Shown here: piece by piece, positions 1 through 6,655 of the stretch
How the letters are laid out: every line of letters starts with the position of its first letter
How positions within the stretch are numbered: the stretch's first letter is position 1
From: Methanobacterium sp.
GTDB taxonomy: Archaea > Methanobacteriota > Methanobacteria > Methanobacteriales > Methanobacteriaceae
DNA length: 17,128 bases
Assembly (NCBI GenBank): GCA_003151535.1
Contig: PLXT01000027.1
Span: 1 to 17,128 of the forward strand
Direction: 5' to 3'
The notes under the pieces: generated by a model
What the model was told of the DNA's origin: nothing
The model's database searches: none
Seen by the model: only the letters and a program-made list of their open reading frames with translations
Position numbers and translations under genes: made by a program

Positions 1-1103
1 AGATCTCTTAATTTAAGAGTTAATTCATCTTTTTTACCTGTCCTTCTCTGGGCTTCATGAATTATTTCTTCTACAGCTTCGCTGCTGAAATGTGGTATTC
101 TACCATCTTTTTTAACTTCTTGGGCTATAAATTGAATCAATTTGTTCCTGTTTTCCATGGTGTCTTTCATTGAATCCTTCATGAAAACTTCGTAACCATA
201 ACCTCTTATCCTTGAACGTAGTGCTATATGCATTCCCTTAAGCACCTGCAGATTTCCAGATGCAACAAGAACAAAATCGCATGGAACTTCATCTGAACGT
301 ACCATTGCTCCACTACTTGATTCGCTTTGTCCAGTTATGGAGTATTTCTTTTCTTGCATAGCTGTTAATAGCTCTTGCTGGGTTTTCATTTGCATGGTAC
401 CTATTTCATCAACATAAAGTACTCCCTTGTTGGATTTATGTATCATTCCTGCTTCAACACGCTCATGGGCAGGGGTTCCGAGTCCACCTGACTGGTATGG
501 ATCGTGTCTTACATCACCCAGGAGTGCGCCTGCATGGGCACCTGTTGCATCAACAAATGGTGCTGTGTTTTTACTATCATTGTTCACCAGGAGTTTTGGC
601 ACCATGATAGTACTTCTGGGTTTCATTTGCATTACTATAAGTAAAACTATTCCTGCTGCTATAATAGCTGTCAGATATTGTTTTAATAAAAATCCAACTG
701 CCAAAATGACTCCAATTATGGCAATCATGAACATATTCTTTCTTTCTTCCTGTGACTTTACCTTAACCCTGTAAGTATTAACAACTGTTTTACCCTCACC
801 TGCAGGCATGACACCAATAAAAGGGTTATTATTATCTTCCACGTTTGGATAAACTAATATATCTTGAAGTTCTTCAGGCGGTAATAATTCCGCCATACCC
901 TTTGCAAGCATTGATTTACCAATACCCGGCTCTCCAATTAAAAGGACATTTCTCCTTTGTTTAGCTGCTTTTATTACCGTAGCTACTGCCTCTTCTTGGC
1001 CTATCATCTGGTCTATTATCTTCTCAGGGATTTTTATATCACTAGAAGATTTGTAACTTTTGAAATCATGTTTTTCTATAGATGAACTGGTTAAATTTGT
1101 CAT
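1..1103 (-). CDS. lonB: Archaeal Lon protease LonB, N-terminal part (runs off the window)
   Basis: This is the N-terminal ~367 residues of the membrane-anchored ATP-dependent protease LonB, which degrades unfolded and regulatory proteins at the inner face of the archaeal membrane. The reading frame shows Walker A GEPGIGKS at residues 57-64. A hydrophobic double-pass segment at about 124-158 (FMIAIIGVILAVGF, then AIIAAGIVLLIVM) is inserted into the AAA+ domain, which is diagnostic of archaeal LonB rather than bacterial Lon. The conserved HVGALLGD-like motif appears as AGALLGDVRHDPYQSGG (191-207), followed by Walker B VLYVDEIG (228-235). The C-terminal Ser-Lys protease domain lies beyond position 1. 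The ATG at 1103 is chosen because the protein begins there without truncation and an AAGGAT Shine-Dalgarno element lies ~10 nt upstream. No frameshift is seen. Identity is very likely; the gene is incomplete only because of the window edge. Confidence 0.95.
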   Translation of the reverse strand, partial: MTNLTSSSIEKHDFKSYKSSSDIKIPEKIIDQMIGQEEAVATVIKAAKQRRNVLLIGEPGIGKSMLAKGMAELLPPEELQDILVYPNVEDNNNPFIGVMPAGEGKTVVNTYRVKVKSQEERKNMFMIAIIGVILAVGFLLKQYLTAIIAAGIVLLIVMQMKPRSTIMVPKLLVNNDSKNTAPFVDATGAHAGALLGDVRHDPYQSGGLGTPAHERVEAGMIHKSNKGVLYVDEIGTMQMKTQQELLTAMQEKKYSITGQSESSSGAMVRSDEVPCDFVLVASGNLQVLKGMHIALRSRIRGYGYEVFMKDSMKDTMENRNKLIQFIAQEVKKDGRIPHFSSEAVEEIIHEAQRRTGKKDELTLKLRD

Positions 1104-1144
1104 GATTTTGAATCCTTTATAATATCCTATTGGCTAACTTTTCT

Positions 1145-1423
1145 TTAAGCATCCAATAAGTTTTTCCGACATAAACTTGTTGATAATATAAAAACTTTTT
1201 TGTTTTCAATCTTATCTAAATCTTCAATAAACATTCTTAACTTTTTATGGGGTTTAAACCAATATAACTGCGAATCTAATCCTATTATATCATATTCATT
1301 CATTAGATAGGGATTAAAATCTTTTAAATCGAACAATTCTGCTTCCAGAGAATTAGCCACAACTTCAGCAATATCTTTGGTGTTCCCCTGAAGTATTGGC
1401 TTGTTAATTATTGCAATTTCCAT
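1145..1423 (-). CDS. Truncated flavodoxin-like protein
   Basis: A 92-residue product resembling the first half of a flavodoxin-family protein (normally about 140-170 residues), which binds FMN and carries electrons. The N-terminal strand MEIAIINKP is followed by QGNTKDIAEVVA (12-23), matching the phosphate-binding loop and first helix of flavodoxins (usual form T/SxxGNT). GLDSQLYWFKPHKKLRMFIEDL resembles the family block GSGIYFGKxHKKLRxFIEDL, and KKVFILSTS is the next core strand. The frame then ends after a short unrelated tail, so the second half of the fold, including the second FMN-contacting loop, is missing. It lies downstream of arsR on the same strand but has its own TATA box and palindrome. 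The gene is probably broken by deletion of its 3' half next to lonB; a functional short protein is less likely. The fold call is by motif recognition only. Confidence 0.6.
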   Translation of the reverse strand: MEIAIINKPILQGNTKDIAEVVANSLEAELFDLKDFNPYLMNEYDIIGLDSQLYWFKPHKKLRMFIEDLDKIENKKVFILSTSLCRKNLLDA

Positions 1424-1460
1424 TTTTTTTACCTTCTTTACTCAGTTTATGGTTTAACTA

Positions 1461-1483
1461 TTTGAAATATTCGAAATTATAAA
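1461..1483 (-). promoter_or_regulatory. Promoter and operator-like palindrome of the flavodoxin-like gene
   Basis: On the minus strand a TATA box (TTTATAAT, plus positions 1476-1483) is directly followed by an imperfect palindrome, TTTCGAATATTTCAAA (1461-1476), in which 12 of 16 positions are symmetric. The usual archaeal spacing places transcription start near 1452, so a protein bound here would sit between TATA box and start site and block polymerase. The sequence resembles the palindrome in front of arsR, which suggests one repressor controls both. The binding itself is inference. Confidence 0.5.
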
Positions 1484-1502
1484 TTTTAAAATACTAAAAG
1501 TT

Positions 1503-1793
1503 TTAATGAAGCTTTAAAAGTTCTTTAACTTCGTTTACTATTTCTTCATTAACTCTGGCCACTAAATATTTGCCTTGTCTTTCAGTAAAAATTAATTCGG
1601 CGTTAGTTAATTCTTTAAGATGATGAGAAATTGTAGGAGCTCCAATATTAAATGAATTGGTAATATCACTTATTAAACATCCACAATTAGTTTTATAACT
1701 TGTTTCATGTTTTTTAACGATTTGTAAATATAATTTTAACCTATTAGGGTTTGAGAGGGCTTTAAATACTTTAGCCATTTTTTTTGTTTTCAT
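1503..1793 (-). CDS. ArsR-family winged-helix transcriptional repressor
   Basis: A 96-residue ArsR/SmtB-type regulator. The N-terminal MAKVFKALSNPNRLKLYLQI is the family signature (helix 1-2, FKALSxPxRLxI). GAPTISHHLKELTNAELI (about 51-68) is the helix-turn-helix recognition region, and FTERQGKYLVARVN is the beta-wing. The residues NCGC (about 37-40) lie just before SDI, where metal- or redox-sensing members often carry cysteines, so thiol or metal sensing is possible but unproven. It probably represses its own gene and the flavodoxin-like gene, because related palindromes lie in both promoters. The ATG at 1793 gives a family-typical length; a second ATG six codons downstream (M6) is possible. 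A short hydrophilic end LLKLH closes the protein. Identification as ArsR-type is firm; the signal sensed is unknown. Confidence 0.9.
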   Translation of the reverse strand: MKTKKMAKVFKALSNPNRLKLYLQIVKKHETSYKTNCGCLISDITNSFNIGAPTISHHLKELTNAELIFTERQGKYLVARVNEEIVNEVKELLKLH

Positions 1794-1816
1794 TGATTAC
1801 TCCACAAATTCCACAA

Positions 1817-1832
1817 TTCGATAAATATCGAA
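1817..1832 (-). promoter_or_regulatory. Perfect 7-bp inverted repeat, likely ArsR operator
   Basis: TTCGATA-AA-TATCGAA is a perfect inverted repeat with 7-bp arms and a 2-bp spacer, 24 bp upstream of the arsR start codon. The predicted start site from the TATA box at 1859-1867 is near 1837, so the palindrome lies at the first transcribed bases, a common position for an autoregulating archaeal repressor. ArsR proteins bind such short dyads as dimers. That this particular protein binds here is inference. Confidence 0.6.
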
Positions 1833-1858
1833 GTGATGGTATAATGTTGTTGAAAATA

Positions 1859-1867
1859 CATATAAAT
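1859..1867 (-). promoter_or_regulatory. TATA box of arsR
   Basis: On the minus strand the sequence AGAAAC-ATTTATATG reads as a BRE-like purine stretch plus TATA box about 70 bp upstream of the arsR ATG. It gives a predicted leader of roughly 44 nt that contains the palindrome at 1817-1832. Confidence 0.5.
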
Positions 1868-2282
1868 GTTTCTGTTAAGATCAGTTACAGTAAAAAAATT
1901 ATTGTAATTATAGAAAATATAGACCTGTTATTCTGGTTTTTAACAACTTTTTAATTTAACATCAGGTTGTATGATTTGATCATTGGGGATGGGTTCTATT
2001 AATAATATAGGATTATCTGAAAATAGCATTCTAAAAATTATTGAAGAAGGATAAACTAATAAAAAATTTTTTCTTTTTTTGAAAATATTAATTATTTTAT
2101 CTAATACAAAACTTCGTCAAATTATTCAAGTATTTAAGAAATTATTGCTTTAACTGAATAATTAGTTTATATCATTCTATTTTGAATATTTAAGTCCTTG
2201 AATCACTGATTTCCAGTAATGATTTAAATCATCTGTTTTCTATTCTAATTACTAATTTTTTTCTAAATATATTGATGTCCAT
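1868..2282. other. A+T-rich intergenic region without a recognised gene
   Basis: Divergent spacer between arsR (minus) and the AbrB-ABC operon (plus). The only coding possibility is a 21-codon open frame on the plus strand (1989-2054, ATG GGT TCT start, product ending LKIIEEG), preceded by GGGG and followed 12 nt later by two T-runs (2067-2072 and 2074-2080) that could act as a plus-strand U-run terminator. It may be the tail of a decayed gene or chance. Nothing else was seen in the region. Confidence 0.3.
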
Positions 2283-2297
2283 GGAAACATTTAAATA
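2283..2297 (+). promoter_or_regulatory. Core promoter (BRE and TATA) of the AbrB-ABC operon
   Basis: GGAAAC followed by ATTTAAATA forms a good archaeal BRE/TATA pair, closely resembling the arsR one. Transcription would be expected to start near 2320, leaving a leader of about 80 nt before the ATG at 2401. The first of four direct repeats overlaps the TATA box. Confidence 0.55.
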
Positions 2298-2360
2298 AGA
2301 ATTTCATTAAAATATGAATTACACAAAAATATGAATATCATTAAAATAAGAATATTCAAA
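2293..2360 (+). repeat. Four 17-bp tandem direct repeats over the operon promoter
   Basis: The core AAATAWGAAT occurs at 2293, 2310, 2327 and 2344, exactly 17 bp apart each time: AAATAAGAAT, AAATATGAAT, AAATATGAAT, AAATAAGAAT. The 7-bp tails vary (TTCATTA, TACACAA, ATCATTA, ATTCAAA). The array begins in the TATA box and covers the predicted start site, so a protein covering it would shut the operon. Such an iteron-like array suggests cooperative binding of a multimeric regulator, plausibly the AbrB-type protein encoded next. The core spacing is seen directly; the function is inferred. Confidence 0.75.
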
Positions 2361-2400
2361 ATGCATTTAATAAGGACATGAATTTATGGGAGATATAAAA

Positions 2401-2649
2401 ATGAGCGAAATACAAAAGGGTAAATATCTTTTCGGTACTGTTAAAATAGGCGAACGAGGACAAATTGTTATTCCAAAAGAAGCTAGAGAGGTATTCAATA
2501 TAAAACCCGGAGACAATTTGTTGTTGGTTGGAGACGAAGAAAAGGGAATTGCAATTGTAAAAGCTGATCTAATGAAAGATCTAGCACTCAAACTTTTAGA
2601 AAATATGAACAACGTCACAGATATTGTTGATCTTGAAAAAAAACCTTAA
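2401..2649 (+). CDS. AbrB/SpoVT/MazE-type DNA-binding regulator
   Basis: A small swapped-hairpin AbrB-fold protein of 82 residues. The block GTVKIGERGQIVIPKEAREVFNIKPGDNLLLVGDEEKGIAIVKA is the complete domain: GQIVIPKxxR is the DNA-contacting signature and IKPGDxLLLVGD the second half of the barrel. Similar proteins are often encoded just before ABC exporter genes in methanogens and clostridia and are taken as local regulators. I choose the ATG at 2401 because GGGAG (2388-2392) lies 8 nt upstream; an in-frame ATG at 2386 would add five residues (MGDIK) and has only AAGGA in front. It is the first gene of an operon, 18 nt ahead of the ATPase gene. The promoter carries a four-unit 17-bp repeat array, so autoregulation is likely. 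Confidence 0.9.
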   Translation: MSEIQKGKYLFGTVKIGERGQIVIPKEAREVFNIKPGDNLLLVGDEEKGIAIVKADLMKDLALKLLENMNNVTDIVDLEKKP

Positions 2650-2667
2650 AAGCAATTTAGGTGAATT

Positions 2668-3675
2668 ATGAGAAAATGTGCATTAGAACTGAATAACCTC
2701 ACAAAGAAGTTTGGTGACTTTACAGCTGTAGATGATTTATCACTTCGGGTAAAAGAGGGTGAAATTTTTGGTTTTCTTGGCCCAAATGGAGCAGGAAAAA
2801 GTACCACAATAAGGATGCTCTGTACCCTTGCTAAACCCACTTCTGGCTCTGCTAAAATTGCTGGATACGACCTTATCCAAGATCCATCAAAAGTTCGAGA
2901 AAAGATTGGACTAGTTGCTGAAAAGATGATAATGTATGAAGATCTTACGGCTTCTGAAAACTTAAGATTCTTTGGTAAACTTTATGATATACCAAAACGA
3001 GAAGAACGAATTGCTCAATTATTAAATATGGTAGATATGCAGAAATGGAAAGATACACCGATATCCAAGTTTTCAACAGGTATGAAACAACGTATTAATG
3101 TGATAAGAGCACTTTTACCCGAACCTAAGATACTTTTCATGGATGAACCAACACTTGGCTTAGATCCACAGACAACATTTTCTATCAGAGAGATTATCCG
3201 AGATATTAACAACAATGGTGTAACTGTCATATTAACAACACATGCAATGACAGAAGCCGAAGCATTGAGTGATCGTATAGCTATCATTGACCATGGTAAG
3301 GTTGCAGCTTTAGATACACCTCAAAATCTGAAAAATATGTTATTTAAGAGTGATACTTCCATTTTCACAACCAAAATAATGAATTTAACATCTAAAATGG
3401 TTGAAAAGATCAAATCACTTAAGGTTGTTACAGCACTTGCACAACAAGACGATCAAAATCTTAAAATCAGTGCAAATGGTGCGCAAGCCCTTAACCAGAT
3501 CATTGACACCATAAGAATTGAAGGCGGAAATATCTCCTCAATTACGAACAGTAACGAATCAACACTAGAAGATGTTTTTTTGATAGTCACAGGGAAAGAA
3601 ATACGTGATCAGGCTAATGAAAAATCAAAATTATTGCAACATGGCACTAACAGTCCACAAGCTCGGGTAAGGTAA
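2668..3675 (+). CDS. ABC transporter ATP-binding protein, DrrA/CcmA-type exporter subunit
   Basis: The cytoplasmic ATPase subunit (335 residues) of an ABC-2 exporter. Visible motifs are Walker A GPNGAGKST (38-46), signature FSTGMKQR (135-142, in place of LSGGQ), Walker B ILFMDE with catalytic E160, D-loop GLD, and H-loop H192 in TTHAMTEAE. The Q-loop position reads LVAEKMIMYEDL, so the usual Gln appears to be Glu85; I believe this is a subfamily variant rather than damage, because every other motif is intact. The C-terminal ~110 residues form the accessory domain typical of drug-exporter (daunorubicin-type) ATPases and end in STLEDVFLIVTGKE, the usual closing motif. AGGTGA lies just before the ATG. 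The permease starts 5 nt downstream, so the two proteins surely pair. The substrate cannot be read from sequence; a drug, peptide or lipid is plausible. Confidence 0.95.
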   Translation: MRKCALELNNLTKKFGDFTAVDDLSLRVKEGEIFGFLGPNGAGKSTTIRMLCTLAKPTSGSAKIAGYDLIQDPSKVREKIGLVAEKMIMYEDLTASENLRFFGKLYDIPKREERIAQLLNMVDMQKWKDTPISKFSTGMKQRINVIRALLPEPKILFMDEPTLGLDPQTTFSIREIIRDINNNGVTVILTTHAMTEAEALSDRIAIIDHGKVAALDTPQNLKNMLFKSDTSIFTTKIMNLTSKMVEKIKSLKVVTALAQQDDQNLKISANGAQALNQIIDTIRIEGGNISSITNSNESTLEDVFLIVTGKEIRDQANEKSKLLQHGTNSPQARVR

Positions 3676-3680
3676 TTCTA

Positions 3681-4865
3681 ATGGATATAATAAAAATATT
3701 AAAAGATAGTTATCACATAATGGAGAAAGATTTGCTTGGACTTAAACGTAACCATGCAGCATTAGCATCGTTAATACTTCTGCCAATTGCATTTTTACTC
3801 ATGTTTGGTTTTATTTTTCCAAGTGCTAATACACAAGAGCAGATACCAGTGGGAATGGTAAACCTTGATCATGGAACTGAAAGCAGTACATTTGTAACAC
3901 AGATTGAAACTTTGAATAAAAATTCGGGTGCAATGAACATCGAAAATTTTTCAAGTGTTGAAGAGGCCAAAACACAGATCAACAGAGGAAATGTGTATGG
4001 GACATTTATTATACCTCCTGGCTTTTCGAATAATCTAACGAATAAAAAATCTGCAAATGTAATAGTATATGTAGATAATAGCAATCCTCAAGTTGCTGCA
4101 CAAATTGAAAGTACTGCATCAAACACTATCACTGGATTAAATGGGATGCAAGCAGAGATTAATGTAGTAAAAATGGGTGAGACTACAAATAAAACAATAA
4201 ATGCACAATCAATAGTTTTTCCTTTCACACAAAATATTGAAACAGCAATACCAGGTAAAACAAATTATTTCAATTTCTTAGCTCCGGGACTGATGATCAT
4301 GATTGTTATGATAACTGTTATGACTGGTATTCCCGAGGCAATTTCGAAGGAAAAGGAAATGGGAACATTTGATGGTATGTTGTCTGCACCAATCAACCAA
4401 GTCTCTATTATTCTAGGATATACTGCAGCATTATGTGTCAGAGGATTTTCACAGTGTATTTTAGTCCTAATAATAGCCATTATATTCTTTGGTGTTACTA
4501 TTCAAGGAAGTGTTTTACTGGCATTCTTCTTGCTTTTATTAGGTATTTTCAGCTTCGTGGGGATTGGAATATTAGCTGTTGCCGCATCAAAGGATCAAGC
4601 CACCGGTACTACTATCGTGAATTTGATAATGTTTCCTATGATGTTCCTTGCAGGTATATTCTATCCCATACAGCAGATGCCATGGTTTATGCAGGACATC
4701 TCTAAGTTGATACCGTTAACCTATGCAGCAGATGCAATGCGAAAAGTAATGTTATTAAATGCGAATATTGGGGATGTATTTGTCCAAATACTGATACTTT
4801 TAGCTTTTGGAGTGGTTACAATGGGTATTGCAATACCACTATTTAGACGATCAATGACTAGGTAA
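3681..4865 (+). CDS. ABC-2 type transporter permease
   Basis: The 394-residue membrane partner of the preceding ATPase. One TM helix (about 28-47) is followed by a large extracytoplasmic domain (about 48-195; its GMVNLDHG and GTFIIPPGFSNNL blocks are typical of ABC-2 permeases). Five further helices lie at about 199-217, 245-271, 277-302, 309-329 and 363-387. EKEMGTFDGMLSAP (224-237) is the conserved cytoplasmic coupling motif ErExGTlexLLvtP, and FYPIQQMPWFMQDISKLIPLTYAADAMRK is the family's closing loop. The start at 3681 has AAGGT just upstream, overlapping the end of the ATPase gene. The gene ends the operon and is followed by a dyad and T-run. It probably forms a homodimer with two ATPase subunits and exports an unknown hydrophobic compound. 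No damage is seen. Confidence 0.93.
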   Translation: MDIIKILKDSYHIMEKDLLGLKRNHAALASLILLPIAFLLMFGFIFPSANTQEQIPVGMVNLDHGTESSTFVTQIETLNKNSGAMNIENFSSVEEAKTQINRGNVYGTFIIPPGFSNNLTNKKSANVIVYVDNSNPQVAAQIESTASNTITGLNGMQAEINVVKMGETTNKTINAQSIVFPFTQNIETAIPGKTNYFNFLAPGLMIMIVMITVMTGIPEAISKEKEMGTFDGMLSAPINQVSIILGYTAALCVRGFSQCILVLIIAIIFFGVTIQGSVLLAFFLLLLGIFSFVGIGILAVAASKDQATGTTIVNLIMFPMMFLAGIFYPIQQMPWFMQDISKLIPLTYAADAMRKVMLLNANIGDVFVQILILLAFGVVTMGIAIPLFRRSMTR

Positions 4866-4870
4866 AAATA

Positions 4871-4926
4871 TATTCGGTACGAATAACAGTCTAATAGCTG
4901 GAATACATTATATACACTCTTTTTTT
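4871..4926 (+). terminator. Dyad plus T-run terminator of the AbrB-ABC operon
   Basis: Just after the permease stop lies a perfect 6-bp inverted repeat, TATTCG-GTA-CGAATA (4871-4885), and further on a run of seven T (4920-4926). Archaeal termination depends chiefly on the T-run; the dyad may be an RNA hairpin or a DNA-binding site. The T-run as terminator is reasonably likely; the role of the dyad is open. Confidence 0.5.
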
Positions 4927-4934
4927 CATATATT

Positions 4935-4948
4935 GAGGCTGTCTCATA
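4935..4948 (+). repeat. IS-end-like motif at the left edge of the integrase remnant
   Basis: GAGGCTGTCTCATA resembles the terminal sequences of many insertion sequences and matches GAGCCTGTCCCATA at 16678-16691 in 12 of 14 positions. Recognisable recombinase homology starts inside it, which suggests an element end or an insertion scar. No complete element is present here. Confidence 0.35.
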
Positions 4949-5423
4949 AAATTTAAAAAAGATTTAGCAGAGTCGGGTAAATCTCCCCAAACTATTCGAT
5001 TGTATCTTAGTGCTATAAAATCATTTTATAATGCATATGGTATTAAACAGCCTGATGTTAGGCTTAGTAATGGTGATGTGGGTCTAGAAAAGAACTATGG
5101 TAGATTAATGAAGAAGAGTGAAATTCAAAAATTAGTATCTGTAGCATCCACAAGGAATAGAGCAATAATATATGTAATGGCTCTTTCAGGATTGAGTTAA
5201 AGAGAAGTTAGGGATCTAACTTTAAAAAAATTTGTTGATGCAGCTGCAAGGGAATTAGATATTGAAATTGATAGTGTTGAAAAATTACTTAAACATGGAA
5301 AAGATTTAATTAAAGATATAGTACTTGAATTAGAAATAACTAGAAAAAAAGGTAAATTACAGATTTCATTCATTCTTTCCTCCTGAAACAAATAGACAAA
5401 TATTGATTTACCTTAAACATAGC
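4943..5423 (+). pseudogene. Tyrosine recombinase (phage-type integrase) remnant
   Basis: The frame reads FKKDLAESGKSPQTIRLYLS, the SAM-like core-binding domain of tyrosine recombinases, then LMKKSEIQKLVSVAS and NRAIIYVMALSGLS, the start of the catalytic domain. Three lesions are visible. The N-terminus is cut at about 4943. An in-frame TAA at 5198-5200 stands where the family has S-x-REVxDL; CAA to TAA would explain it. One extra A in the run 5344-5350 shifts the frame, and removing it gives RKKVNYRFHSFFPPETNRQI. The homology stops near 5423 after LKHS, before the Arg-His-x-x-Arg...Tyr catalytic residues. The element once here can no longer integrate. The translation downstream of each lesion is still clearly homologous, so decay is recent. 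Confidence 0.8.
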
Positions 5424-5616
5424 ATTTAGGCGCTAAACGAATGGATATGATGATAAACGATTTATTAGAGTATTCACGAATCTGTAGCCAGGAAAGAGAA
5501 TTTAAATATATACAGAGCGAAAAAATATTACAAAACATAGAGGCAAAATCTGGGCAGAACCAGAACCAGGAAACGGAACAACATTCTACTTCACAATACC
5601 CAACAAAAACTATTAA
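5423..5616 (+). pseudogene. Histidine kinase remnant with internal deletion
   Basis: The first part reads HLGAKRMDMMINDLLEYSRI, the second helix of a HisKA dimerisation domain, continuing SQEREFKYIQSEKILQNI. At about 5539-5545 the frame shifts and the text becomes KIWAEPEPGNGTTFYFTIPNKN, the final strand-helix-strand of a HATPase_c domain (usual form GGKIWAESEPGKGSTFYFTIP). Everything between, including the N, G1 and F boxes that bind ATP, is missing. The upstream sensory part is also gone, replaced directly by the integrase remnant at about 5420. The fragment is therefore a scar of a sensor kinase of the HisKA/HATPase type common in methanogens and different from the HisKA_2 kinases downstream. 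No function is expected. Confidence 0.75.
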
Positions 5617-5715
5617 CTAAATTTGTAAATAAATAATATTACTAATATAAAAATTTCATAAACTCTGTAATTGGCTATCCTAATCAAGTTGATAATGTAT
5701 CTAAAAAAGATACTT

Positions 5716-5747
5716 CGTTATAGTCCTATATAACGATATATAAGACT
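5716..5747. promoter_or_regulatory. Nested inverted repeats upstream of the truncated kinase
   Basis: CGTTATA (5716-5722) and TATAACG (5729-5735) form a perfect dyad. Overlapping it, 5722-5747 is a 26-bp imperfect palindrome with outer arms AGTC/GACT and inner TATATA blocks around a central CG, with 22 of 26 positions symmetric. It could be an operator or a remnant of a promoter. The rest of 5617-5855 is A+T-rich and shows no gene. Confidence 0.4.
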
Positions 5748-5855
5748 ACTAACAAGTTAAATTAACATATAATCTAATTTTAACATTACAAATGGTAAAT
5801 AGGGTTACCAATAATATTCAATAGTTTAAACAATATTTCGATTTAAGTATGCAGA

Positions 5856-6335
5856 GTGAAAAGCATGGCCATGATCCATGAAAATCTCTATCAGTCGGAT
5901 AATTTAACCAACATCAATTTTAAAGAGTATTTAGAGAAACTTGTCTCCGACATATTCTATTCTTATGAAATCAAAAAAGGGTCAATTGAATCAGTGTTAG
6001 ATATTGAAGATATTAATATAAACATCGACACTGCCATACCATTAGGACTAATCATTAACGAATTATTAACTAATAGCGTGAAATATGCCTTCCATCAAGG
6101 TGAAGGAACCATAATCATCAAACTCAGATCCCTCCAAGACAAAATAGAACTAACCATCTCTGATAACGGAATAGGGATACCAAAAGATTTTGATATCAAA
6201 AACACAAAAACACTTGGACTTCAACTTGTAAACAATTTAACAAACCAAATAGACGGTAATATTGAAGTAGACATAAGCAATGGAACCGAATTTAAGATTA
6301 CTTTTAAAGAGTTAAAATACAAAGAAAGAAAATGA
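5856..6335 (+). CDS. Truncated HisKA_2-type sensor kinase: HATPase domain only
   Basis: A 159-residue open frame matching the last ~158 residues of the intact kinase at 6656-8413. It begins at VKSMAMIHENLYQS, the end of the dimerisation helices, so the phospho-accepting His box (HHRVKNN), the PAS domains and the receiver are all absent. The ATPase elements remain: N-box LIINELLTNSVKYAF, G1 box DNGIGIP, and G2-type TLGLQLVNN. The proposed start is a GTG in the middle of a conserved block, with no good Shine-Dalgarno sequence and a stop just upstream (TAA 5844-5846), so translation is doubtful. The sequence just after its stop (AATGATGGAATTAATACTCA) still resembles that after the intact kinase, so this is a 5'-deleted tandem duplicate. 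It is most likely a pseudogene with an open frame; a free ATPase domain that acts in trans is a remote alternative. Confidence 0.65.
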   Translation: MKSMAMIHENLYQSDNLTNINFKEYLEKLVSDIFYSYEIKKGSIESVLDIEDININIDTAIPLGLIINELLTNSVKYAFHQGEGTIIIKLRSLQDKIELTISDNGIGIPKDFDIKNTKTLGLQLVNNLTNQIDGNIEVDISNGTEFKITFKELKYKERK

Positions 6336-6655
6336 TGGAATTAATACTCAGGCAAAATACTATTTCAAAGTCAATAGTTTTTATTAAAAATCTAAGTAAT
6401 TATAGATTATGTCATTAACTAATCTGTAAAATTACTGGAAAATCTTTTTAACAACATTTGCATACTTATTTTATTTTAAAATGTCAAAAAGTTCACTCTA
6501 CAGGCATTTTAATGATTCCATAATAGAAATGCCCAGTCTAAGAAAAAAATACCTCCAAAACAAAATTAATATAAACAAGTTAATTTTCATTTATTTATCC
6601 GTTTGCCATAATAACAAATAGGAGTTTGTTACATACAATATAATAGGTTATTACG
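6336..6655. other. A+T-rich spacer before the hybrid kinase
   Basis: The first ~20 bases repeat the 3' flank of the downstream kinase. The rest shows no convincing frame. TTAATATAAAC near 6566-6576 and AATATAATAGG near 6638-6648 are candidate TATA boxes for the kinase at 6656; I cannot choose between them. Confidence 0.3.

Noticed and set aside
427..774. 115-codon open frame on the plus strand
   Set aside because: It lies entirely opposite lonB, whose minus-strand frame carries clear LonB motifs; the product is low-complexity without a family.
1989..2054. 21-codon gene before a T-run in the arsR-abrB spacer
   Set aside because: Too short and without any recognisable motif; described under the intergenic entry only.
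2293..2360. Could the 17-bp repeats be a small CRISPR array?
   Set aside because: The units are too short, the spacer part is only 7 bp, the array overlies a promoter, and no cas gene is present.
4433..4705. 90-codon plus-strand frame inside the permease gene
   Set aside because: It is out of frame with the well-supported ABC-2 permease and has no ribosome site or family.
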